64,000 nt of DNA from JAQUOA01 sp037443785 (GTDB lineage: Bacteria; Bacteroidota; Ignavibacteria; UBA10030; UBA8401): positions 50,236 to 114,235 of the forward strand of contig JBBINR010000006.1 of the NCBI GenBank assembly GCA_037443785.1. Direction: 5' to 3'. The notes beneath the pieces were generated by a model. It was not told the DNA's origin, ran no database searches, and saw nothing but the letters and a program-made list of their open reading frames with translations. Positions 1 through 6,820 of this stretch are shown one piece after another. Within the stretch, counting starts at the first letter, position 1, and each line of letters opens with the position of its first letter. The position numbers and the translations under genes are program-made.

Positions 1-473
1 ACTCGATGGGAAATTATGTTTTGCAGAATGCGCTTGCCCGCATACAGGAATTCATCAAAACTCCGGCGCTCCCCCGCCTGTTCGACAATATTTTTCTCTG
101 CGCCGCCGATGTGGACGACGACGTCTTCGAATCCGACAAACCGTTGGGGCGGCTTCACGAGTTGGCGCGGGGCGTTTCAATTTACTACAACCGCGAAGAC
201 AAAGCCCTGCTGATCGCCGACACAACGAAAGGACATCCCGAAAGATTAGGCTCGAACGGATGCGCTCGGTCTTATCATGTACACACAAAAATCTTTCAAA
301 TCGATTGCACACCGGTTGTGCCGGGCGGTTTGCTTGCTGTAGAACATAGCTATTATTTGCTTGCCGATATTAACCGCGACATCGTTCAAACCATTGCAGA
401 AATACCGCAGGATGATACGAAACGCCGGCGCATTGTCAGTACCGAATTGCCAAATACATGGCGGATGAAGTAA
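1..473 (+). CDS. DUF900-type alpha/beta hydrolase, C-terminal part (cut by window edge)
   Basis: This is the C-terminal end of an alpha/beta-hydrolase of the DUF900 kind (uncharacterised esterase/lipase-like proteins). The gene enters from the left edge: the codon before the first ATG is TCG at 3-5, so the protein reads S-M-G-N, the nucleophile elbow of this family, and the real start lies outside the window. Further on, LFDNIFLCAADVDDDVFE and a stretch beginning VSIYYNREDKALL fit the DUF900 core, with the acid (Asp) strand followed by an 'N/SxxDKAL' segment. Substrate is unknown. It ends with TAA at 471-473. Family assignment is good, function open. Confidence 0.75.
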   Translation, partial: SMGNYVLQNALARIQEFIKTPALPRLFDNIFLCAADVDDDVFESDKPLGRLHELARGVSIYYNREDKALLIADTTKGHPERLGSNGCARSYHVHTKIFQIDCTPVVPGGLLAVEHSYYLLADINRDIVQTIAEIPQDDTKRRRIVSTELPNTWRMK

Positions 474-567
474 GAGATAATACTATTTGAGGATTGTGCT
501 CACTCAAAAAGAGTATCGGGGAGACAATGTCTGAGAGCGGAAGAATAAAAATACTGCCAATTAGGTA

Positions 568-596
568 TTGACATAACAAAGTAATACCGATACATT
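568..596 (+). promoter_or_regulatory. Sigma70-type promoter, TTGACA-17-TACATT
   Basis: TTGACA at 568-573 and TACATT at 591-596 are separated by exactly 17 bases. No ORF with a ribosome-binding site starts right after it. Transcription from here would first meet the hairpin at 660-708, so it drives either a roughly 100-nt RNA or a long leader for the cassette starting at 968. Confidence 0.5.
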
Positions 597-659
597 GTTG
601 CAAAATTTATTGTAAAACCAGAGCATGTTACGGCGATACTTGTGACGGTGAGAATTTTG

Positions 660-708
660 AAACCTCTGGATTTCGCAGACGAGCGAATGATAGAGGTTTT
701 TGCATTTT
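660..708 (+). terminator. Terminator hairpin with a competing upstream stem
   Basis: AAACCTCT (660-667) pairs with AGAGGTTT (692-699), with a nested TTCGC/GCGAA stem, and is followed by a T-rich tail. CCAGAG at 618-623 can instead pair with CTCTGG at 664-669, which destroys the left arm of the terminator. That is the layout of an attenuator, or simply of a structured small RNA beginning near 603. No known riboswitch core was recognised. Confidence 0.45.
668..708 (+). repeat. Direct repeat, copy 1 (41 bp)
   Basis: This 41-bp stretch, containing CGAGCGAATGATAGAGG and a T-rich tail, recurs at 841-881 with eight differences. It overlaps the right half of the terminator. The two copies flank the palindromic element at 711-818. 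Confidence 0.6.
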
Positions 709-710
709 GT

Positions 711-818
711 GTCATGCCAGCGCATGTTCCGAAGGAATCTCTTTGAGACTGGCATCCAGAAATGAATGCTACTGGATTCTCCAAAGGAGTCCGTTGGACC
801 GGCTTTCGTCGGAATAAC
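711..818. repeat. Palindromic intergenic element
   Basis: The left arm begins GTCATGCCAGCG and the right arm ends CTTTCGTCGGAATAAC. Read on opposite strands, both arms are variants of the 'GTCATTCCGnCG..GCCGG..AATCCAG' intergenic repeat seen in many bacterial genomes. The arms match only imperfectly. It encodes nothing convincing. An ORF on the minus strand across it has no ribosome-binding site and looks accidental. Confidence 0.5.
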
Positions 819-840
819 AATGCTCTATTATTGTGCAGAA

Positions 841-881
841 GGATTCATCAGCCGAGCGGATGATAGAGGCTTTTGAGTTTT
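841..881 (+). repeat. Direct repeat, copy 2 (41 bp)
   Basis: This is the second copy of the 668-708 repeat. It contains CGAGCGGATGATAGAGG but lacks the upstream AAACCTCT arm, so it cannot form the same terminator. The rest of the gap up to 967 is A+T-rich, with nothing further recognised apart from the ribosome-binding site of the next gene. Confidence 0.6.
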
Positions 882-967
882 ATTGAACTAATCTGGAGGA
901 AAAAAATTTCAGACAGAAAGCTTTAAAAGAATTATTCTCATTCAAATTACTAATAGGATAAATCAGC

Positions 968-1456
968 ATGAAAGATCTTTTGGACAAAATCTCATCTTAT
1001 AACTTATTCAATTATCTTTTTCCGGGAATAATTTTCGTAATTGCCTTAAACAATTTCACAAAATACAATCTCGTCCAGGTTGATTTACTTCATGGTGTGT
1101 TTTTCTATTACTTTGTCGGTTTAATCATTAGCAGAATTGGCTCCTTATTTGTCGAACCTATCTTAAAATATTTTTCACTGTTAAAATTTGCTGAATATAA
1201 AAAATTCGTCAGAGCTTCAAAGGAAGACGACACTCTTGTTATTCTTTCAGAAGCAAATAATATGTATCGAACAATTTCGACTATGTTTATTGTCCTTATT
1301 ATATGCAATCTGTATCAAGAGTTGGAAGAAAAAATTATATTTTTTTCTATTTACCGAACAATAATTATCATTATTCTCTTGCTGATTATTTTTTTATTCT
1401 CATACATAAAACAATCAAACTACATTATAAAACGAATAAATGTAAATGGGGATTAA
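968..1456 (+). CDS. Four-helix membrane protein, first gene of the E2-E1-JAB/MBL cassette
   Basis: This is a 162-residue protein with four likely membrane segments: about residues 14-30 (around FPGIIFVIALNNF), 43-60, 100-115 and 122-145. A charged cytoplasmic loop lies between the second and third. It has no signal peptide and no enzyme motif that I recognise. AGGAT lies ahead of the ATG. It sits 74 bp upstream of, and on the same strand as, the MBL and E2-E1-JAB genes and shares their A+T-rich composition, so it is probably cotranscribed. In defence operons a small multi-helix protein next to signalling enzymes is often the membrane effector. That role is inference from position, and a scaffold or anchor is equally possible. 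Confidence 0.7.
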   Translation: MKDLLDKISSYNLFNYLFPGIIFVIALNNFTKYNLVQVDLLHGVFFYYFVGLIISRIGSLFVEPILKYFSLLKFAEYKKFVRASKEDDTLVILSEANNMYRTISTMFIVLIICNLYQELEEKIIFFSIYRTIIIIILLLIIFLFSYIKQSNYIIKRINVNGD

Positions 1457-1530
1457 AATATAAAGTAACAAGATCAAATTTATTATTCAGATTGATATTT
1501 TATTAAATCCGTATTTAAGAGAGGTAATTA

Positions 1531-2688
1531 ATGGCTACTTCAACAATTACATTCTTTCCTGTTGGTGAGAAGAATGGTGGAATGATCCTTTTGCGTTTGA
1601 ACGATGCTAATCAAACAACAATATTAATTGATTCTAGTATTGGGGAAGATTTGATTGCTGACCATTGCGACGTCGCCCAGGAGTTATATGATCGTCTTCC
1701 TAAGGATGGATCGGAGAGACCTTATGTTGATGCTTTTATACTTACGCACAGACACCAGGATCATTTACTTGGAATTCAGAAATACTTTCATTTAGATGCT
1801 CTTTCAGAATATGTTAAACCCAAGGAGGATGAAAAACCTAAAATTGTAATTCGCGAATTATGGAGTACTGATATTTTTTGGAAACCGGAATCTAAGAATT
1901 ATATCCTTTGTGATGATGCAAAGGCATTCAATAAAGAAATGAAACGCAGAGTAAATTTGTACATAGATAAAAAACAAATGCAATCAGAAGGTGATCGTGC
2001 TATCATAATTGGTAAACAAGAAGATGAAACAAAAGATATTACATACGATATAAATTCTATTTTTTCTAAAATTAACGAAGTTGAACTCTCATCAAAAATG
2101 TCGACTTTGATACTTGGGCCTTTGGAACGGCAAAAGAACGAAGAAGATGATGCATTTAATGATATGAATCGCCAATCGATTGTTTTTCAAATGACAATCA
2201 AAGAATCAGATTATGACAATAAACTCCTATTGCCTGCTGATGCTGAATGTTTTGTCTGGGAAAGTTTTTGGCGATTATATAAAAACGATAAAGATAAACT
2301 TGAATATGATCTACTGTCTGCACCTCATCATTGTTCATGGCATTCTCTTTCGTATGACAGTCAATCTAAGGATAAAAATCCACAGATAAACAAAGATGCT
2401 TTTAGTGCACTTAGTCAATGCAAAGAGGGTGCATACATTGTTTCTCAAAGTAAAGCCATTAAGGAAAATGATGCAGATCCACCAAGTAAAGCGGCAAAAG
2501 ATGAGTATTTAAAAATTGTATGTAATGAGCAATTTATTTGCACAAATGAATATCCAAGTGAAAAAAAACCAGAGCCGCTGGAATTCAATCTAACAAGTGG
2601 AGGGCCACAGAAAAAAGGAATTAAAGAAAAATCTAAAATTGCCATTGCTGCATTAGCCTCTACAAAAGAAGCATACCCTCATGGATAA
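1531..2688 (+). CDS. MBL-fold hydrolase of the conjugation cassette, ends in glycine
   Basis: This is a 385-residue metallo-beta-lactamase-fold protein. The metal motif HxHxDH is H73-R-H75-Q-D77-H78. A later acidic site is D237 (LLLPADAEC), and a SAPHHCSWHS motif (H266, H267) resembles the ComEC/Rec2-type 'pHHGS' signature, so it is closer to that branch than to RNase Z. A charged insertion lies between residues 90 and 200. GAGAGG precedes the ATG. The last residues are EAYPHG: the protein ends in glycine, and its last 8 bases overlap the start of the E2-E1-JAB gene (ATGGATAA). In type II CBASS the CD-NTase C-terminus is what the E1-E2 enzyme conjugates, and this protein occupies the equivalent place. 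Its substrate is unknown; nucleotide or nucleic acid hydrolysis is plausible. Confidence 0.8.
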   Translation: MATSTITFFPVGEKNGGMILLRLNDANQTTILIDSSIGEDLIADHCDVAQELYDRLPKDGSERPYVDAFILTHRHQDHLLGIQKYFHLDALSEYVKPKEDEKPKIVIRELWSTDIFWKPESKNYILCDDAKAFNKEMKRRVNLYIDKKQMQSEGDRAIIIGKQEDETKDITYDINSIFSKINEVELSSKMSTLILGPLERQKNEEDDAFNDMNRQSIVFQMTIKESDYDNKLLLPADAECFVWESFWRLYKNDKDKLEYDLLSAPHHCSWHSLSYDSQSKDKNPQINKDAFSALSQCKEGAYIVSQSKAIKENDADPPSKAAKDEYLKIVCNEQFICTNEYPSEKKPEPLEFNLTSGGPQKKGIKEKSKIAIAALASTKEAYPHG

Positions 2689-4762
2689 TTTTGGAATAGA
2701 AAAAGCCAAGAAATATATTGAACAGCACAATGCATTTTCTGATGTCAACTTTTCTGGTCCAGATGCAAATGGTGTATCAACAATTACAGCTTCCGTAAAA
2801 ATTGGTTTACCATCGAAATATCTTAAAGCTGGAATTACTTCTACCGGAGTAAAGGCTATAGAGTCTGTCAAATTTTTATTTCCCAAAACCTTTCCACTTC
2901 AAGCACCAAAAATCTATCTTCGGGATGATTTTCCTAGAGGTTTCCCTCATATTAATTCTTCAGAAAAGGAAGTTTCACCTTGTGTTTACGAGGGCAGTGT
3001 TGCAGAATTACTCCAACAGTCTGAATGGTTGAATGGTCTTTTAAACCAACTCGTGGACTGGCTTGAAAAAGCTGCATCAAATGATTTGCTAAATTATAAA
3101 CAAGGATGGGAGCCCATGCGCAATGACGACTCTGCAGGGTTTATAATTTACGATACAAACCTTACCCTTAAAGCTTTTGAAAAGAATGGCCCAATATTGA
3201 CCGCCAATATAAAATTTAAGATTGTAGAAGGTAAAGATGGTAAGATAGTGGCAAATCAATTAAATAATTCTGAAAAGACAGAAAATTGTACTTTCCTATG
3301 TTTTTTAACCCCTGATATCATCGGAAGTTACATTCCTAATCCTGTTAGAAATTTAGCAGACCTTTACTCGTATGGTAGTTCCATTGGTCTGCCAAATTTG
3401 AAAGTAAACATTGAAAGCATAGATGAAAAATATTCAAATGAAAATTGGATTCTGTTAACTCTCGCAGTGAAGCGCCCCTGCAAACTTATTGGCCAAGATA
3501 CAAATATTGAATTTTTAAATTATATAATTAAGAAATCAAAGCCACGAAAAGGTAAAAAACGAGTACTACCTGAAATTAGTGTAAAACTTTTAAATCATAT
3601 TTCGCAAAACTCAACTATTTTGTTGAGAAAATTATCAGGAACAAAATCACCCATTGATGAAAATAAATATATCGCTCTCGTTGGTTGTGGAAGTTTAGGA
3701 TCAAAAATAGGTTTACATTTGGCGCGTAATGGCAATAGTCCGTTCTTATGTGTTGATGGTGATATATTTCTCCCGCATAACGCTGCAAGACATGGTTTGT
3801 TTTTGGCAATGTCACATAATAAAGCAGACTTACTAGCTACCGCAATAAATAATATAACAAAAGGGATGGTAGACTCTAGTTATTCCGCATTCGAAACAGA
3901 TTTCGGTACGTCCAGAATAATTATTGATTCAACCGCATCGCTAGCTGTTCGCTCTTTTTTCATAAAAAATAAAAATCGTCCTTCTGTTATTTCAACTGGT
4001 TTGTACCACAAAGGGAATTCGGGTATTGCATTTATTGAAGCAAACAATGGTCGCGTCATGCTTTGTGACTTGTGGGCTTATTTTTATAATCTTTCAATTG
4101 AAAATGAATTTATTCGCGAACTTCTTTTTTCTCAACAGACAAGTTCAATTCAAATTGGTCAATCATGCCGTTCAAGTACTCTTGTTGTAAGTGATGCAAG
4201 AATATCTCAATACGCATCGCTGTTTAGTGAAAAAATACAAGATGTCCTTGAAAGAGGTGTTCCTAATTCTGGCCAGATACTCCAATTAGAACATAATGAT
4301 AATTATTCTATTTCCTCAAATATTTATAATGTAGATGGACAAACAAATGTATGCTTATCAAACAGAGATGAATTGGAAGTAAGGGTGTTGGATTTAGTTG
4401 TTAAGAAGATCTCCGAACAATCCAAATTAAAAGCCCCTAATGAAACTGGAGGAGTTCTATTGGGAACAATTTTTCCAAATACCAATATAATCGTTGTTTC
4501 AGATATATTGCCTCCACCGACAGACAGCATAGAAACGCCTTCGTTATTTGTCTTAGGAATTGATGGTTTAGAAACAAAAATTAAATGCATTGAAAAGCGT
4601 ACGCATGGTAAGGTCACATACCTCGGGACTTGGCATAGTCATCCACACGGCGGTCAGGCATCTCAAACTGATAAAGGAACATTTAAAAAACTTTTATTTG
4701 TTAGAAACTATGAACCAACCGTTTGTCTTATATGGACTCCGAATGGAATTATTAGGGTTTAA
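2681..4762 (+). CDS. Fused E2-like / E1 (ThiF) / JAB deubiquitinase-like protein
   Basis: This 693-residue protein carries a whole ubiquitin-like conjugation and deconjugation pathway. Residues 1-135 look like a bacterial E2: LFPKTFPLQAPKIYL, H90, then P-C101-V-Y as candidate catalytic cysteine and a WLNGLLNQLVDWLEKA helix. Residues 150-320 are a linker domain. The E1 adenylation domain starts near 328: GCGSLG (335-340), D359/D361, N367, R370, K381 and IIDSTAS near 414. C496 in GQSCRSST is the candidate E1 thiol. The C-terminal JAB domain has E588 (ETGGVLLG) and H652-S-H654, S661, D664. Arrangement and motifs resemble CBASS Cap2 joined to Cap3. It overlaps the MBL gene by 8 bp, which suggests coupled translation. 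No ubiquitin-like gene or CD-NTase is adjacent. Confidence 0.85.
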   Translation: MDNFGIEKAKKYIEQHNAFSDVNFSGPDANGVSTITASVKIGLPSKYLKAGITSTGVKAIESVKFLFPKTFPLQAPKIYLRDDFPRGFPHINSSEKEVSPCVYEGSVAELLQQSEWLNGLLNQLVDWLEKAASNDLLNYKQGWEPMRNDDSAGFIIYDTNLTLKAFEKNGPILTANIKFKIVEGKDGKIVANQLNNSEKTENCTFLCFLTPDIIGSYIPNPVRNLADLYSYGSSIGLPNLKVNIESIDEKYSNENWILLTLAVKRPCKLIGQDTNIEFLNYIIKKSKPRKGKKRVLPEISVKLLNHISQNSTILLRKLSGTKSPIDENKYIALVGCGSLGSKIGLHLARNGNSPFLCVDGDIFLPHNAARHGLFLAMSHNKADLLATAINNITKGMVDSSYSAFETDFGTSRIIIDSTASLAVRSFFIKNKNRPSVISTGLYHKGNSGIAFIEANNGRVMLCDLWAYFYNLSIENEFIRELLFSQQTSSIQIGQSCRSSTLVVSDARISQYASLFSEKIQDVLERGVPNSGQILQLEHNDNYSISSNIYNVDGQTNVCLSNRDELEVRVLDLVVKKISEQSKLKAPNETGGVLLGTIFPNTNIIVVSDILPPPTDSIETPSLFVLGIDGLETKIKCIEKRTHGKVTYLGTWHSHPHGGQASQTDKGTFKKLLFVRNYEPTVCLIWTPNGIIRV

Positions 4763-4769
4763 TAATATT

Positions 4770-4797
4770 CTTATCTCAGTGTTCACGCTGAAATAAG
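4770..4797. terminator. Possible hairpin after the conjugation cassette
   Basis: CTTATCTCAG and CTGAAATAAG form a stem with one mismatch seven bases after the stop codon of the E2-E1-JAB gene. There is no clear U-tract, so termination is only probable. Confidence 0.35.
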
Positions 4798-4828
4798 AAG
4801 TTATATTTCACATCCTTCCCACCTCTCT

Positions 4829-5422
4829 GTGCCGATGTGTTTTGCCGAAAGAACGATGACACACTGCAGAGCGCGGGAATGTTTTTTGCGCATTCCCCCT
4901 CCTTTTTTAAGGAGGGGGTTAGGGGGTGGTCGCAAGAGCCACCACCCCTTTTGTCCCCTCCTCAACGAGGAGGGGAAACACACATGCCCGCGCACGGTAT
5001 GGACACAGCACTCAAAAAAACTTTTTAACATCGCGCCGCAAAAAGAAAAGAGACAGGCATTGCGCAACAATGCAACGCCGGCAGAGAAAAAACTATGGGA
5101 GCATCTTCGCCATCGTCAATTCCTCGGGTATAAATTCCGCCGGCAGCAGGGCATCGGTCCTTACAGTGCAGACTTTTACTGCCCCGATGCGCGGCTCGTG
5201 ATAGAACTCGACGGCGGAGTGCACTTTACCCGCGAGGCGCTGGAATACGATCACCACCGTAATCTGTTTTTGCACAGCAACGGAATGGCAGCGCTGCGAT
5301 TCCAGAACGAAGAAATTTTTAACGACGTCGACAGCGTGCTGCACACGATTGAGGAAAGAGTACGAACGACCGCCCCTGATGCTTCGCATCATCCCCTCCT
5401 CAACGAGAAGGGGAATACGTAA
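4829..5422 (+). CDS. DUF559 (Vsr-like) endonuclease-domain protein, start uncertain
   Basis: From about residue 70 onwards this is a DUF559 domain: NNATPAEKKLWEHLR, LGYKFRRQQGIGPY, ADFYCPD, VIELDGGVHF and LRFQNEEIF. DUF559 is a compact PD-(D/E)xK/Vsr-like nuclease fold, and D, E and QN residues sit in the expected order. The only ATG codons in frame (4829, 4856) lie upstream of, and read through, the GC-rich hairpins at 4895-4977, so the first 50 or so residues are doubtful. An ATG at 4999 in another frame would join the domain smoothly (MDTALKK then LFNIAPQ) if one A were removed from the A7 run at 5014-5020. The last residues are translated from a second copy of the flanking repeat. Biological role is unknown. 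Confidence 0.6.
   Translation: MPMCFAERTMTHCRARECFLRIPPPFLRRGLGGGRKSHHPFCPLLNEEGKHTCPRTVWTQHSKKLFNIAPQKEKRQALRNNATPAEKKLWEHLRHRQFLGYKFRRQQGIGPYSADFYCPDARLVIELDGGVHFTREALEYDHHRNLFLHSNGMAALRFQNEEIFNDVDSVLHTIEERVRTTAPDASHHPLLNEKGNT
4895..4977. repeat. Cluster of three GC-rich hairpins
   Basis: Three back-to-back palindromes: CCCCCTCC/GGAGGGGG (4895-4902 with 4911-4918), GGGGTGGT/ACCACCCC (4923-4930 with 4941-4948) and CCCCTCCTC/GAGGAGGGG (4955-4963 with 4967-4975). The third belongs to a 24-nt unit (4954-4977) that recurs at the other end of the DUF559 gene. Confidence 0.7.
5392..5415. repeat. Second copy of the 24-nt hairpin repeat
   Basis: This matches 4954-4977 at 23 of 24 bases. It forms the end of the DUF559 reading frame, so the nuclease gene is bracketed by direct copies of the element. 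Confidence 0.7.
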
Positions 5423-5494
5423 TACGCAGTGTGCGAAAACAACAATGCGAAGCTCCCTTCTGTTGTGCTGTTAATCATGCCGCACGGAAATTAC

Positions 5495-5523
5495 TTGCAA
5501 CCGTTCAAGAATTGAAATACATT
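5495..5523 (+). promoter_or_regulatory. Promoter, TTGCAA-17-TACATT, for the NHL lipoprotein
   Basis: TTGCAA (5495-5500), 17 bases, TACATT (5518-5523), with the start codon 27 bases further on behind an AGGAGG site. Confidence 0.5.
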
Positions 5524-5549
5524 TCTCCATCTTTAATCAGGAGGAGTGT

Positions 5550-6776
5550 ATGAAAAACGCCGCGGTTGTATGTGCCATCATCATAATGCTGGCAGGATGC
5601 AAAAAAGACGACACAGCACCGACACAATCACAAGCCGTTCCGCCGTGGAACAACGGCCAAAGTGCCGAAGCCGTCTTAGGCCAATCGGATCTTACAACAT
5701 CAGGAGGGAGAACCACTGGGCAGAATACGATCGCGAATCCGTGGGGACTTGCCATTGCTGAGAACGGCACGCTCTTCGTCGTCGATGCGGCAGCCCATCG
5801 CGTCCTCCGTTTTGATAATGCCACGACCAAAGCGAACGGCGCCAATGCCGACGGCGAACTTGGTCAACCGAACTTTGCAGGAAACGTGTGGGATTACGGC
5901 GCAGGAAGCAACACTCCATCGGCGAAAGGTTTCAACGAACCGATCTCTGTAGCGTTAGACGCACTGGGAAATTTGTATGTCGTTGATCGAGGAAACGGGC
6001 GCGTTCTGCGCTTCAACAATGCCGCGAGTACAGCCAACGGCGGATCAGCCGATGCCGTGTTTGGCAAACAGGATTTCACCACGAAAGGATTCGGAACAAC
6101 GCAAAATACGATGTTCACACCGCAGTCCGTTGCGGTCGATCCTCAGGGAAATCTTTTCGTTGCCGACGGGTCGAACAACCGCGTCCTTCGATTCGATAAT
6201 GCCGCGGCAAAGCCGAGCGGAGCCAATGCCGACGGTGTGCTCGGACAAACGGACTTTACGACGAACACTAAAGATGCAAAGGCGGAGAAGCTTGCAGATC
6301 CGATCTCTGTCGCCGTTGATAAACATGGAAATCTCTATGTGGGTGAGCGTGGAAATTCCCGCGTGCTTATTTACCTGAACGCCGCCGCGAAAGCGAACGG
6401 TGCCGCCGCCGATATCGTGCTGGGAAAACAAAATTTTACCGACGGGTCGGCTCCTTCTTTTCTTGCATCGGATTCAACACTCTCTCTTCCCTACGCTTTA
6501 GCCGTGGATAAGAATGATAATCTCTACGTTGCTGACGGCGGATACAATCGCGTGCTTGTCTTCTATTCCGCTCCGGCAAAAAAGAACGGTGCGAAAGCCG
6601 ATGCCGTTCTTGGGAAAAAAGATTTTATTACATCGGTGAATACGGGCGCCACAGCCGATAATATCAGCCAGGCATTCGGAGTTGCCGTACACAGTTCATC
6701 GGGAAAATTGTTTGTGTCATGTTATACGAACGAGCGGGTGCTCAGATTCCAAGCAAAGAGTTCACTCGTTCCGTGA
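5550..6776 (+). CDS. NHL-repeat beta-propeller lipoprotein
   Basis: This 408-residue lipoprotein has a short signal peptide ending in the lipobox L-A-G-C17 and is followed by about five NHL-type blades. Each blade repeats the pattern 'P.SVAVD..GNLYVAD..N.RVL.F..A....GA.AD.VLG...FT'. It should sit on the outer face of a membrane. NHL propellers generally bind proteins, glycans or nucleic acid, and no catalytic residue is visible. The AGGAGG ribosome-binding site 5 nt from the ATG fixes the start. The DNA repeats follow the protein repeats and are not a separate element. It converges on the phosphatase gene to its right. Partner and function are unknown. Confidence 0.85.
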   Translation: MKNAAVVCAIIIMLAGCKKDDTAPTQSQAVPPWNNGQSAEAVLGQSDLTTSGGRTTGQNTIANPWGLAIAENGTLFVVDAAAHRVLRFDNATTKANGANADGELGQPNFAGNVWDYGAGSNTPSAKGFNEPISVALDALGNLYVVDRGNGRVLRFNNAASTANGGSADAVFGKQDFTTKGFGTTQNTMFTPQSVAVDPQGNLFVADGSNNRVLRFDNAAAKPSGANADGVLGQTDFTTNTKDAKAEKLADPISVAVDKHGNLYVGERGNSRVLIYLNAAAKANGAAADIVLGKQNFTDGSAPSFLASDSTLSLPYALAVDKNDNLYVADGGYNRVLVFYSAPAKKNGAKADAVLGKKDFITSVNTGATADNISQAFGVAVHSSSGKLFVSCYTNERVLRFQAKSSLVP

Positions 6777-6820
6777 TCGAACATCATTACTGTATGAAGA
6801 AGCGCGAACGCAGTTTTACT

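Noticed and set aside
500..820. 106-residue ORF on the minus strand
   Set aside because: It lies over the palindromic element, has no ribosome-binding site and shows no protein-like pattern.
1531..2688. RNase Z or class B beta-lactamase
   Set aside because: The PHHCSWHS motif and long insertion fit the ComEC-like MBL branch better, and there is no signal peptide.
968..4762. Straightforward type II CBASS operon
   Set aside because: E2-E1 and JAB domains fit, but there is no CD-NTase and no recognised CBASS effector, and an MBL enzyme takes their place.
5490..5505. Sigma-54 promoter ahead of the NHL lipoprotein (CACGGAAATTACTTGCAA)
   Set aside because: GG and GC are nine, not ten, bases apart and the -24 element is poor; the TTGCAA-17-TACATT promoter is a better reading.
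5800..6680. Tandem DNA repeats resembling a repeat array
   Set aside because: They follow the codons of NHL blades in one lipoprotein gene; spacing and divergence exclude a CRISPR array.
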